Shown here: positions 32,776 through 42,248 of the stretch, in pieces
How the letters are laid out: every line of letters begins with the position of its first letter
Position numbering within the stretch: the stretch's first letter is position 1
NCBI RefSeq assembly: GCF_018323885.1
Contig: NZ_AP024585.1
Span: forward strand, 62,001 to 126,000
DNA: 64,000 nucleotides
Origin: Citrobacter amalonaticus
Lineage (GTDB): Bacteria > Pseudomonadota > Gammaproteobacteria > Enterobacterales > Enterobacteriaceae
Direction of reading: 5' to 3'
Made by a program: the position numbers and the translations under genes
The notes under the pieces: model-generated
Databases searched by the model: none
What the model saw: the letters and a program-made list of their open reading frames with translations, nothing else
Told to the model about the DNA's origin: nothing

Positions 32776-33921
32776 ATGATTTCGGTTATGCAACGATTAA
32801 CAACTGCTGCGCCTATTGATGAAGCGACTCTGACAATCTACGAGGAGACGGTTGCGATCATACACCGTCATCTTCCACCGTCTCTGGCACTACTCTACGC
32901 CACTGCTCGTCGTGGTTCACAAGGACATCTGGAATGGTGGACTGAACGCCAGGGGCTGGCAAAGCCCTTTTCTGCGCTAAGCGATGCGGAACAATCCGCC
33001 GTCCAGAGTAAACGCCAGCAGTACCAGGATATTCTGGCCGGTTTGATTGAGCAGCTACTCGCACGCGGCGAAGAACATTCGGCGCATGCCTTGCAAAGAC
33101 TGCTAACACATTCGCGCGATCTTAATTGCTATAGCGTAGGTGGCGAACCTGTGCTAATCAACTGGGCCATTGTCAGTGAAGCGCCCCTACCTCCCGTGAT
33201 CGTTATCCCATGGTGGCGACGCTTCCTGCCATGGCTATTGTTGCTGCTAATCGCTTGCGCCTGGTGGTGGTGGCATAAAAATTCCTTAACCCCGCCCCCT
33301 CCTCCGGTACATCACGATGTGCCTGCTGCTGCACCTGCTGTCGCCCCCGCCAGCACGAACTTAACCCAGGCAAACCCCAGTATAAATCTGGAGAAACGCA
33401 AAGATTTTGGGCGGATTAAAATCAACCTGACCTGGCAACAGGGAAGCCATAAAGAGCCTATCGACCTCGATATCGCCGCTTTTATTCGTTTTAAAAACGG
33501 CAAGATCAGTGGTGCCGAAGCGTTGAGTAAGTTCTTGGGTAACTATGACAAACCGCCATATCTGTTGCTGCAACAAGATCTTCGTGAGGGTAACGATCAA
33601 GATGGTGAGTGGCTCTTCATTAATGGTAGCCACTGGCAGGATATTGATGAGGTTCTGATTTATAGCTTCATTTACGGCGGTGCCGACAACTGGCAAGGGA
33701 CCAATGCCACCATCACGATTTATGTGCCCGATCAATCCCCCATTATATCCACGCTGACTGACAGCAATCAGCGCAATAACGTTGCGGCGATAGCCAGACT
33801 CAAAAACGTCGATGGCAATATCAACGTTGAACGTCTGGACCGTTTCTTCCCTGACCGGAAGTCGCTGGATAAGCACTATGGCTGGGGTTTTGAATGGACG
33901 CCTGGTGCGAATAAAAAATAG
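32776..33921 (+). CDS. Membrane-anchored TerA/TerD-like domain protein
   Basis: Protein of 381 residues. Residues 1-140 form a soluble N-terminal domain similar in layout to that of SrfA. Residues about 150-167 (PWLLLLLIACAWWWW) span the membrane, with Arg before it, so the C-terminus should be periplasmic. A Pro/Ala linker follows (170-200). Residues 208-378 match the TerA/TerD fold of tellurite-resistance proteins: IKINLTWQQG, IDLDIAAFIRFKNGK, GEWLFINGSHWQDIDEVLIY, FIYGGADNWQG, HYGWGFEWTPG. Known TerD proteins bind calcium in the cytoplasm; a membrane-tethered version is unusual. The start at 32776 has a weak ribosome-binding sequence. Confidence 0.72.
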   Translation: MISVMQRLTTAAPIDEATLTIYEETVAIIHRHLPPSLALLYATARRGSQGHLEWWTERQGLAKPFSALSDAEQSAVQSKRQQYQDILAGLIEQLLARGEEHSAHALQRLLTHSRDLNCYSVGGEPVLINWAIVSEAPLPPVIVIPWWRRFLPWLLLLLIACAWWWWHKNSLTPPPPPVHHDVPAAAPAVAPASTNLTQANPSINLEKRKDFGRIKINLTWQQGSHKEPIDLDIAAFIRFKNGKISGAEALSKFLGNYDKPPYLLLQQDLREGNDQDGEWLFINGSHWQDIDEVLIYSFIYGGADNWQGTNATITIYVPDQSPIISTLTDSNQRNNVAAIARLKNVDGNINVERLDRFFPDRKSLDKHYGWGFEWTPGANKK

Positions 33922-33971
33922 CCTGCATCACTGTGGCTTTTGTTAAATCACAGCCTTACAAGGTTTAGACA

Positions 33972-35441
33972 ATGCGAAATTCGATTCAGGGACCACTGCT
34001 GCGTACCGGGCATAATTCCTCATTTAAGGCTCTGGGTGAAACGGGCTATCCCGTTTTTAAGATGGCGTTCCAGTTACGTGAAGCAATCTACCGTCTTGAT
34101 GCAGGGCGCGATTTGGCTCGTCATTTAGCTATCCCACAAAACGATCAGGGTGGTGACAGAACCGATTGGTACAGCAGCTTCCCTGGCGATGTCATCCCCT
34201 GGAGCGGTGCGAGTGAAGCGGAGCGGGAATCAGCGCGCCAGCAATTTAATGCGTTTCAAATGTCAGTGCAGGCGTTAAGTGAACAGTTACTCAATGCTGA
34301 GCAAAACGGGACCGGGGGCGATCGCCGCGTCTTCGCACAGTTGCTGAAGTCAGTCACACATTTCCCGGATTACGAATTTGTGTATCTCGTAAACGGAATC
34401 CTGGTGATTACCTTTTGGGGATTTGTCCATCCGGAAGGCGAACAACGTAATCCTATGCATTGGCTGAGTCCGGCATCACTACCAGCAACCCCTCTCGCGG
34501 CCTCAACCCCTCTGTCTCCTGTAGACGCCGCCGTAACCCCGGCGGTTACACCTGTTGTAGATACCGTAGTGCGCAGACGCTGGAGCTGGCGTTGGTTACT
34601 CTGGTTGCTACTTGCGTTGCTGCTGCTGGCATTATTATTAGGTCTACTACGAGGATGCGTGCCATCACTCTCCATTCCGGGACTCCCTGCCATCACCACG
34701 GATAAAACGGCGATCGATACAGCTCCAGCCATCGAACGTCCAGCCGTAGGCGTTTCCGATGTAACAACGCAGGTTTCCCGCACAGGTTCAGAAACCGTCG
34801 TGGGTTCAGCTGTCGTCCCTGGCATATCTGAGGGTACTCCAGTCGATGCACAGCAAGCACTCGAACCAACATCGCCAGCCGTTCCGGCAGAGACAACAAC
34901 CGCACAGGTCGGTGACGACGCAATTCCGCCAGCCGTTCCTGTAAGTGATGCCAACGCCGATGCGTCGACTACTCCGGCACCTCCTGCTGTACCTGGCACC
35001 GCAGACGCTCAAACGCCACCCGCAGTTCAACCAGCCACCACTCCGCCAGTCATCCCGGCACAGGGCACTCCGTTGACGCTTCCTCCGGCCCTTCCCGATG
35101 GCCCAGCGCAGTTTCTTAACGGCGAATGGCGCGTGAATGGTGGTATTCAGGACAAGCTCACCGGGCGACCGTTGCAACTGCAATATAACTTTGCCCAGGG
35201 TAATGGCACCGTCAGCATACGTCAGTCCAGCGGTGTTACCTGCCGTGGCCCTGCCAGCGGCAATGTGCAGCAAGGGGCGCTGAGTATCACCAATCCTGAG
35301 CAGATGAAATGTAGCGACGGTTCAAACTTTATTGTGCCGACAATCGAGTGCAAATCACCCGCTGCTGGCCACGCCGATTGTATTGGCAGCAATGATGGGG
35401 AAAAAACATTCCCTATTCGCATGCTTCAACCTAATTCCTGA
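33972..35441 (+). CDS. srfA: SrfA-family membrane protein
   Basis: Protein of 489 residues related to Salmonella SrfA (SsrB-regulated factor). N-terminal soluble domain 1-165 (LLRTGHNSSFKALGETGYPV; LREAIYRLDAGRDLARHLAI; GDVIPWSG), one transmembrane helix near 207-228 (LLWLLLALLLLALLLGLLRG) after a basic-Trp cluster, a long Pro/Ala/Thr/Val linker 230-385, and a C-terminal beta domain 390-489 with four Cys (VTCRGPASG, MKCSDGSNF, IECKSPAAG, ADCIGSNDG). Orientation by positive charge puts the C-terminal domain in the periplasm. The start at 33972 follows AAGGTTTAGACA. It precedes srfB by 17 bases. Confidence 0.82.
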   Translation: MRNSIQGPLLRTGHNSSFKALGETGYPVFKMAFQLREAIYRLDAGRDLARHLAIPQNDQGGDRTDWYSSFPGDVIPWSGASEAERESARQQFNAFQMSVQALSEQLLNAEQNGTGGDRRVFAQLLKSVTHFPDYEFVYLVNGILVITFWGFVHPEGEQRNPMHWLSPASLPATPLAASTPLSPVDAAVTPAVTPVVDTVVRRRWSWRWLLWLLLALLLLALLLGLLRGCVPSLSIPGLPAITTDKTAIDTAPAIERPAVGVSDVTTQVSRTGSETVVGSAVVPGISEGTPVDAQQALEPTSPAVPAETTTAQVGDDAIPPAVPVSDANADASTTPAPPAVPGTADAQTPPAVQPATTPPVIPAQGTPLTLPPALPDGPAQFLNGEWRVNGGIQDKLTGRPLQLQYNFAQGNGTVSIRQSSGVTCRGPASGNVQQGALSITNPEQMKCSDGSNFIVPTIECKSPAAGHADCIGSNDGEKTFPIRMLQPNS

Positions 35442-35458
35442 ACAGGGACGAGATAACT

Positions 35459-38400
35459 ATGTTGCCTGAGATTGTATCTTTCGATCGTCAAATTACCCTC
35501 GTGGGTGACTCTGGGATCCAGTTTATGGATTTCGGATTGTCCCTTGGCCGCCTGCCTGCTGGCGAGTTTGTCAAATTAGCAAACGGTGTACTCACCCGTT
35601 TAATTTACAACGAGCAGCGCGATTACTATTTCTATCAGCCGACCCCCGATAACATCGAGAAGGCCAAAAGCCAGTACGATATCCCTGTTGAACAGAGCCT
35701 GAAGTTGTTCGACGGCATCTGGTTACCGCTTCCTTTGTTTCGCTTTAGCCCACCGAATGTGTACCAGGAGGGACCGCTAAACTGGGCTCGTTTTCGTTTA
35801 GTCAAACTACCAGAACCCGATTTAGATGGTCATAGCCATCGCATGACGCTGGCGATCGACACCCGTATTATGGCTAAACAGCAGGCTGCCGCTGACCTCA
35901 GCCCGAACCAGGAAGATGTGAATGCTGGGGCAACCTTCGCCGTCGCAACTGCAACCTATGCCCTAAATTGGTACCTGACGCAGGACTGGATAACCGACTG
36001 GCTCAAAGAAGTATTCAAAGAAGCGAGCAAAGGCCGGGATATCGACGAGCGTGAACAGGAACTTGCACAGCAATACCCGCTGGCACATTACCTGAACCTT
36101 CTGTCATTGATGGCGATTCCAGTCGAAGGTCTGCAAACCCAGACTGAACCCGTCATTGAACTGCCGCAGTTCAGGGTGATCGCCAATCGGGAAACCAATG
36201 CGATCAAACCCATCGCCGTCGACCTGATACTCGACGTGGGCAACTCGCGCACCTGTGGCATTCTTATTGAAGATCACGGGCAATCAGGTTCAGGCATGAG
36301 GCATAACTATGTGCTGAAACTACGTGATCTCAGTGCCCCCGAACATATCTATACCGATCCTTTTGAAAGCCGGGTCGAATTTTCGCAAGCCTTCTTCGGC
36401 AAAGATCACTGCTCTGTACGCAGCGGTCGCCACGATGCGTTCCAGTGGCCGACTATCGCACGTATTGGTGGTGAAGCCAGCCGTCTGGCGGCTCGTCGTA
36501 AAGGTAGTGAAGGTTCAACAGGCCTATCCAGCCCTAAACGCTATCTGTGGGATGAGAAGTTTTATGGTCAGGGTTGGCGTTTTAATGGCAGCTATGTGCA
36601 GGACAGCAATCCATTGGCAACGGCAGCACCGTTTGCCAATCTGATCGATGAAAGAGGCGAAGCCCTGCACACCATTGAAGATGAGATGGATCGCATCCCC
36701 GTCTTTACGCCACGCTACTCACGCAGTTCGCTGATGACCTTTATGCTGGCAGAAGTTCTGACCCAGGCCATTAGTCAGATTAACAGCCCGGAGCAGCGTA
36801 TTCGCCAGGGGCACGCTGGGATCCCGCGTCAGCTACGCCATATTATTCTGACGGTTCCGCCAGGTATGCCCATGGCTGAACGCTGTGTGCTGGATGAACG
36901 CATGCGTCAGGCTGTCGGCCTGGTGTGGAAATCGTTACGCTGGCACAACGGCGAGAACGATCCGTATGAGGACGTACAAGAAGAGCATACGGAAGCAAAC
37001 ATCAAGATCCCATTACCTGAAATCAGGGTGGAGTGGGACGAAGCCTCCTGTGCACAGTTGGTTTACCTGTATACCGAGATTAATCAGAACTTTGCCGGTC
37101 ATCCGGAAGAGTTTTTCGACGCAATTGGCCGACCAGACCGTAGCGATCGTGAAAGTATCACTATCGCGTCAATTGATATTGGCGGCGGGACCACCGATCT
37201 GGTGATCACCGATTACCGCCTCGATCATAATGGGCACACTGGTGGTGGTACTAACGTACATATCATCCCTCACCAGCGCTTTCGCGACAGTTTTAAGATC
37301 GCAGGTGATGACATTTTGCTGGATGTTATTCAGTCATACGTTCTCCCCGCTTTTGAGCAAGCCCTGCGTGAAGCCGGTGTGATGTCCACTGAAACATTGA
37401 TGTCCCAGTTGTGCGGATCGCAGAATATTAGCGCAGCCGAAGCCGTGCTTCGCCAACAACTGAGCCTGCAACTGTTCGTCCCGCTCGCATTACATATCCT
37501 GGGAACATACGAACATTACGATCCGCTTGATGAACAAACGCATACCCTGATTAACCAACGTGTCGGCGATTTGCTACCGGTGGGTTGTATTCGTGATGAA
37601 GTCGAAGGATTCGTGCGCCGGGAAGTTCAGAAAGCGGGAGGTCCGACCGACTTTAAGCTCGCGGATATCATGCTTAATCTGCCACTCGCCAAACTCCATG
37701 GCGATCTCTGTGCAGGTAAGTTCAGCATCGATAAAGTCCTGACTGCACTCTGTGAAGTGCTGTCTTATTATCATTGCGATCTGCTGCTACTCACCGGCCG
37801 GCCGTCTCAGTTACCTGGGATTCAGGCGATTATTCGTCGCAACCTTCCGTTACCGCCAGGGCGTATTCTGCCGTTACATGGTTATCAGACGGGTACCTGG
37901 TACCCGTTCCATAAAAACGGTCATATCGACGATCCAAAAAGTACGGCTTCAGTGGGTGCCATGCTCACGCAGTTGTGTGCAAACCACAGCATCCCTAACT
38001 TCCATTTCCGCACCTCAGAGCTGAAACCGTATTCAACGATTCGCCATATCGGCACCATTGATATGGATAACCTGATTCGCGATGCCGACATCGTTTATCA
38101 ACATATCGAGTCTGAAAACGGGCAGATCAAGCTTCCGGCCATCACCGATGAAAATGGCGAGAAAACCACACAAAGCATCGTTATGCGTGGCGACCTGCGC
38201 TTAGGCTATCGCCAGTTGGATGCAGAACGCTGGACTGCAGCACCGCTGTATACCCTCCGTTTTAGCGAAGAAGGACGTAAAAAATTCTCTTCGGCTCAGT
38301 CCACGGATAATGGCTCCCCGTATCTCAAAGTCAGACTGACGATCGATAAGGGTAAACGAGCTCGTCAGCTTGGACTGATTAGCGATCGCCTGACGATCGC

Positions 38401-38527
38401 CGATGTCAGCAGCAACACCGATAAGTCATTTAGCAAACGTGATTTGGATCTGGAACTCAATACGATGCCCGACAGAGGGCTCATTGATAGCCGTCACTGG
38501 CTCGATAGCGGGAGTGTTAAAAAATAA
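35459..38527 (+). CDS. srfB: SrfB-family Hsp70/actin-like ATPase
   Basis: Large cytoplasmic protein of 1022 residues, the usual SrfB size. It carries the ATP-binding motifs of the Hsp70/actin superfamily: phosphate-1 LILDVGNSRTCGILI (256-270), phosphate-2 SIDIGGGTTDLVITDY (571-586) and an adenosine-like LLLLTGRPSQLPGIQ (about 774-788). Residues 1-250 form an extra N-terminal domain and 850-1022 a C-terminal beta-rich domain. No signal or membrane span. It overlaps srfC by one base (TAATG), so the two are made together. Confidence 0.88.
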   Translation: MLPEIVSFDRQITLVGDSGIQFMDFGLSLGRLPAGEFVKLANGVLTRLIYNEQRDYYFYQPTPDNIEKAKSQYDIPVEQSLKLFDGIWLPLPLFRFSPPNVYQEGPLNWARFRLVKLPEPDLDGHSHRMTLAIDTRIMAKQQAAADLSPNQEDVNAGATFAVATATYALNWYLTQDWITDWLKEVFKEASKGRDIDEREQELAQQYPLAHYLNLLSLMAIPVEGLQTQTEPVIELPQFRVIANRETNAIKPIAVDLILDVGNSRTCGILIEDHGQSGSGMRHNYVLKLRDLSAPEHIYTDPFESRVEFSQAFFGKDHCSVRSGRHDAFQWPTIARIGGEASRLAARRKGSEGSTGLSSPKRYLWDEKFYGQGWRFNGSYVQDSNPLATAAPFANLIDERGEALHTIEDEMDRIPVFTPRYSRSSLMTFMLAEVLTQAISQINSPEQRIRQGHAGIPRQLRHIILTVPPGMPMAERCVLDERMRQAVGLVWKSLRWHNGENDPYEDVQEEHTEANIKIPLPEIRVEWDEASCAQLVYLYTEINQNFAGHPEEFFDAIGRPDRSDRESITIASIDIGGGTTDLVITDYRLDHNGHTGGGTNVHIIPHQRFRDSFKIAGDDILLDVIQSYVLPAFEQALREAGVMSTETLMSQLCGSQNISAAEAVLRQQLSLQLFVPLALHILGTYEHYDPLDEQTHTLINQRVGDLLPVGCIRDEVEGFVRREVQKAGGPTDFKLADIMLNLPLAKLHGDLCAGKFSIDKVLTALCEVLSYYHCDLLLLTGRPSQLPGIQAIIRRNLPLPPGRILPLHGYQTGTWYPFHKNGHIDDPKSTASVGAMLTQLCANHSIPNFHFRTSELKPYSTIRHIGTIDMDNLIRDADIVYQHIESENGQIKLPAITDENGEKTTQSIVMRGDLRLGYRQLDAERWTAAPLYTLRFSEEGRKKFSSAQSTDNGSPYLKVRLTIDKGKRARQLGLISDRLTIADVSSNTDKSFSKRDLDLELNTMPDRGLIDSRHWLDSGSVKK

Positions 38528-41241
38528 TGAATAGCGAACAAAAATCTCTCACTCAGGGTTGGGCTGCTATCGCTCAGGGATGCCTGGACGCACTCGGATG
38601 GGTCGACAACGTACGCCCCGGTTCACGTCGTTTAGACAACGAAGCAGACAAACTCAACTTGAGTTTGCTGCGTACGAGGAATCTGGCCAATAGCCTGACT
38701 CAGGTTGCCAAAACACCGATGACCGTCGGTTTTTTCGGTATTTCTCAGGCAGGGAAATCGTACCTCATTTCAGCGCTCGCTGCTGGTAGCAATGGGTCGC
38801 TGGAAGCACTCTACGGCGAAAGGCGTGTTGACTTTATCAAAGAGGTAAACCCTGTCGGCGGAGGTAAAGAAGCGACGGGGCTGGTCACTCGCTTTACCCG
38901 TCAGGCGCCTGCCGCGCCGGCTGGATACCCAGTGCCGTTGCGACTGTTCAGTGAAATCGATTTGGCTAAGATTCTGGCCAACGCCTGGTTTAACGACTTC
39001 AACCATGAGCAATTGAGCTATCAGCTTGACCAAAGCCGGGTTGAAGAGCACCTGCGCCCATTCTTGCAGCGTGCTGTGCAGGTTCAGGAATATAACGGCG
39101 TCAGCCAGGAAGATGTCGTCGCCTTGTGGGATTACCTTAACGCCTCCTTTAAAAAGTCAGTTGAGAAACTTGAACACGCCTGGTGGCCGCAGGTGTTGAA
39201 AATTGCCCCGACGTTGAGCCCAAATGATCGTGCAGAGCTCTTTTCCCTGTTGTGGGGAGAACAGCCAGCTCTCACCGAAACCTACCGTTCATTAGCCAAT
39301 GTACTGGCGAAACTGAACCATACCCGGATGGTATTTGCCCCGCTGGAAACGCTGACTGACCATAGCAGCGGCAGCATCATGAACGTAGATAGCCTGAACA
39401 GGTTGGGCTCCAACCAGGATCGCAACGTTGAGATCCGTTATTGGAAAGAAGAACAACAAATTGGTAGCGCCAACTTAACGCAGGCGGAACTGGCGGCCTT
39501 AACCACAGAGCTGATTTTCCCTCTGGCAGAAGTTGAAACCAACAGCGTTGTAGAACAGGTTGATCTGCTCGACTTCCCTGGCTATCGCGGTCGTCTCAAG
39601 ATCACCGCACTTGAACAGGCTGGCCGGGATGGACTTAACGCGATTTCGCAGCTCCTGCTTCGCGGAAAAGTTGCTTACCTGTTCGAACGCTATACCGATA
39701 ACCAGGAAATGAATGCGCTTGTCGTATGCGCCAGCTCAGCCAAACAGAGCGACGTTGCTGATGTGGGCCCGGTATTAAACCGCTGGGTAGAGAAAACCCA
39801 GGGTAAGAGTGCCGAAGAGCGCGGGGGCCGCAACCCGGGTTTGTTCTGGGCAATCACCATGTGTGATATGCGTATCGTCAACAGCCTGCAACATACCGAA
39901 AGCCAGTTAAAAGAAGGCTGGGAAGGTATGATGCACATGACTTTATTGGAGCGTTTCTCGCACTATGAATGGCTTTCACAATGGGCACCCAACCAGCCTT
40001 TCAACAACTGTTTCCTGGTACGCAAACCCGGGCTTGATAACCCTTTCCTGAGGCTTGAAGGTGATGCCGGGCAGGAGAGACTCCAGGAAGTGGGTATCAG
40101 CGATCGTTACCGCGATGTACTCGATACCATGGGCAGCACCTTCGTCTGCGGAAAAAATGTGAATATGCACGTTGCAGAACCGAAAGCAGCCTGGCAGGCA
40201 ATGCTCGAACTCAACGACGGTGGAATGTCGCGCCTGACGAAAGCACTGCGCGGCGTCGCCCATCTCGACTTCAAGCTAAAACGTTTACAGCAACAACTGC
40301 TGCAATGTCGCATGGAAACCGGCGATCAACGTCTTGGCCGGTGGTACGAAAAAGACGGTGATGGGCAGATTGTGAAAAAACAAGCAATTGCCAAAGAGTT
40401 ATGGCAGGGCTTGTCTGCATGTTCCCACAGTATGGGGGAACTTATCGAACGCCTGGTTCTGCCGACTCAGGAGCTCAACAACATTTATTTGAGTATTCGC
40501 GACCTCGAGCAGGCGCCGCAAACCGAAGGCGAAAGCCCGACCATCAATGCTTTCGCAACCAGTCCGTTTGGTGGTAATCCGTTCGCTGATAACCCCTTTG
40601 CCAGCGATCCCTTTGCGACTACACCTGTTGAAACCGCCGTTGTTGATGCGCCAGCAACTGCCGCAGCGGAACGCGTAGGCCAGGATGACGATTTCGCGCA
40701 TCAGGCCTTTAAAGCCTGGGTAGCCCATCTACGGGAGTTGCCGCAGCAACCGTTGCAGTGGCGTCAACTGGGCATGAGCAGTGAGCTGATTAATCAACTC
40801 AGCGAAGAGCTAATCACCGCCGCCACACGTTTGGATTTGGAAGGGACATTGAAACATGCCCTGGCGGGTCAAGAGCAGGCTGAAACAACTCGCGTACACA
40901 TGCGAGCACGTCAGGTTTTACGCGCTCAACTGACCATACGTGATTTTATTGCCTGGTTTGGTTATCTCACCCTGCCAGCAGACAAGGTACCCAACAGCTA
41001 TGTTGGCGAGAAAAACAAAGTGTTTCTGCGTCAGAAGCAGCTCGCTAACGATGAGTTGCCACAACTCGCCACCGTCGCACCACAGCCCGGCGTTTCCTAT
41101 CTGGGTGACTGGCTTTCTGCTTTGATGAGCGTCGTCCTGGACAATGCGGGTCATAGCGCCACACGGGATATTTCCTTCGAACAGAATCGTCAACTTGGTC
41201 AGATTATCAGCCAATTGAAACAAGAGAACATGCCATGCTAG
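38527..41241 (+). CDS. srfC: SrfC-family dynamin-like GTPase
   Basis: Cytoplasmic protein of 904 residues, annotated in relatives as putative virulence effector SrfC. P-loop GISQAGKSYL at 71-80 and a G3-type motif LLDFPGYRG around 347-355 indicate a TRAFAC GTPase; the large helical remainder fits a dynamin-like protein. Residues about 673-700 are a low-complexity insert with repeated PF tripeptides (SPF, NPF, NPF, DPF). The start codon overlaps the srfB stop. The stop overlaps the next gene by 7 bases. Confidence 0.85.
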   Translation: MNSEQKSLTQGWAAIAQGCLDALGWVDNVRPGSRRLDNEADKLNLSLLRTRNLANSLTQVAKTPMTVGFFGISQAGKSYLISALAAGSNGSLEALYGERRVDFIKEVNPVGGGKEATGLVTRFTRQAPAAPAGYPVPLRLFSEIDLAKILANAWFNDFNHEQLSYQLDQSRVEEHLRPFLQRAVQVQEYNGVSQEDVVALWDYLNASFKKSVEKLEHAWWPQVLKIAPTLSPNDRAELFSLLWGEQPALTETYRSLANVLAKLNHTRMVFAPLETLTDHSSGSIMNVDSLNRLGSNQDRNVEIRYWKEEQQIGSANLTQAELAALTTELIFPLAEVETNSVVEQVDLLDFPGYRGRLKITALEQAGRDGLNAISQLLLRGKVAYLFERYTDNQEMNALVVCASSAKQSDVADVGPVLNRWVEKTQGKSAEERGGRNPGLFWAITMCDMRIVNSLQHTESQLKEGWEGMMHMTLLERFSHYEWLSQWAPNQPFNNCFLVRKPGLDNPFLRLEGDAGQERLQEVGISDRYRDVLDTMGSTFVCGKNVNMHVAEPKAAWQAMLELNDGGMSRLTKALRGVAHLDFKLKRLQQQLLQCRMETGDQRLGRWYEKDGDGQIVKKQAIAKELWQGLSACSHSMGELIERLVLPTQELNNIYLSIRDLEQAPQTEGESPTINAFATSPFGGNPFADNPFASDPFATTPVETAVVDAPATAAAERVGQDDDFAHQAFKAWVAHLRELPQQPLQWRQLGMSSELINQLSEELITAATRLDLEGTLKHALAGQEQAETTRVHMRARQVLRAQLTIRDFIAWFGYLTLPADKVPNSYVGEKNKVFLRQKQLANDELPQLATVAPQPGVSYLGDWLSALMSVVLDNAGHSATRDISFEQNRQLGQIISQLKQENMPC

Positions 41242-42248
41242 CTAAAATCATCGCCTGCCAGCCGGCAGAGCCAGGTACTGCACAATTGATGGTCCGCCTG
41301 CGTGGTGAAACCGCAATATTGACTAATCTGACCTTTACACTGTGCAATAACGAGCAGAACTACCTGCAACCCGATGGCAGTTGGAGCCCGGCGCAACACT
41401 GGTTTACCATGAACGGTGGTTATGCGTTAAATAATGGTAGCGGTTTTCGTATTGGCCCAACATTGCTTGACCCATTGCTGGCGACGGCAAGCCAGGTACA
41501 AATTCAGATCAAGCTGGATTCTGGAGAAACACGCAATACCACGTTACAGCTGGTGCGCGACGAACTGCTCTCTTCTGAAGCAAGAGGTGAAACAGGTAAC
41601 TATAGCGGCAGCAGCATGCTGGCTACTCCAGAAGTTCCTTCTGAGCCCGTCATTGCAACAGAAACCGTTGTTGCCCCTGAACCTGTAGAGCCGGTAATTC
41701 ATACTGAAGCGAGAACTCCGGCGAAATCGGGGTCCTCCCGCCTTCCTGTTATAGGCGCGGCAATACTGGCATTAGTCGTGATTGCTGGTGCGCTGTGGTG
41801 GTTTTTAGGCCGGGATAAATCACCGGAAGTCCCTCCCGTTGAACAAGCACAGCAAGAAACACCGGCGTCTGCATCCGCCGCCGCACCAGAGCCTGTCGCT
41901 CATAACACCTGTTCTGCACAGGGTTTGAACAGCCAGAACGAGCTTGATTTCGTCCAGAGCTGCGTTCAGGAAAAACTCGACAGTGACAAACTACTGACCA
42001 TTATCCAGGCCGCAAAAGAGGCTAAAAAATGTGGTGTTGCACAGCGTCTGTATGCTAACCGTGCCCAGGGTGGTGATACCAAAATCGCGCTCGTGTACGC
42101 AGGTGAATACGACCCGAAATACCACCAGCCAAGTGAATGTTTCAAAGCACCGGATAAAGATACTGCAGCATATTGGTACGAAACCGTTCTGCAAACGGAG
42201 CCTGACAACCAAACAGCCAAACAGCGCCTTGAGGAGCTAGGAAAATGA
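41235..42248 (+). CDS. Single-span membrane protein of the srf operon
   Basis: Protein of 337 residues, not recognised by name. Residues 1-115 form a beta-rich cytoplasmic domain (LIACQPAEPG-like start, WFTMNGGYALNNGSGFRIG). Residues 118-168 are Pro/Glu/Thr-rich; a transmembrane helix follows at about 173-191 (VIGAAILALVVIAGALWWFL), then a linker and a periplasmic domain (225-337) with Cys (HNTCSAQG, QSCVQEK, AKKCGVAQ, SECFKAP) and a TPR/Sel1-like end (YWYETVLQTEPDNQTAKQRL). The topology repeats that of SrfA and the TerA-like protein. It overlaps both neighbours. Confidence 0.75.
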   Translation: MLAKIIACQPAEPGTAQLMVRLRGETAILTNLTFTLCNNEQNYLQPDGSWSPAQHWFTMNGGYALNNGSGFRIGPTLLDPLLATASQVQIQIKLDSGETRNTTLQLVRDELLSSEARGETGNYSGSSMLATPEVPSEPVIATETVVAPEPVEPVIHTEARTPAKSGSSRLPVIGAAILALVVIAGALWWFLGRDKSPEVPPVEQAQQETPASASAAAPEPVAHNTCSAQGLNSQNELDFVQSCVQEKLDSDKLLTIIQAAKEAKKCGVAQRLYANRAQGGDTKIALVYAGEYDPKYHQPSECFKAPDKDTAAYWYETVLQTEPDNQTAKQRLEELGK

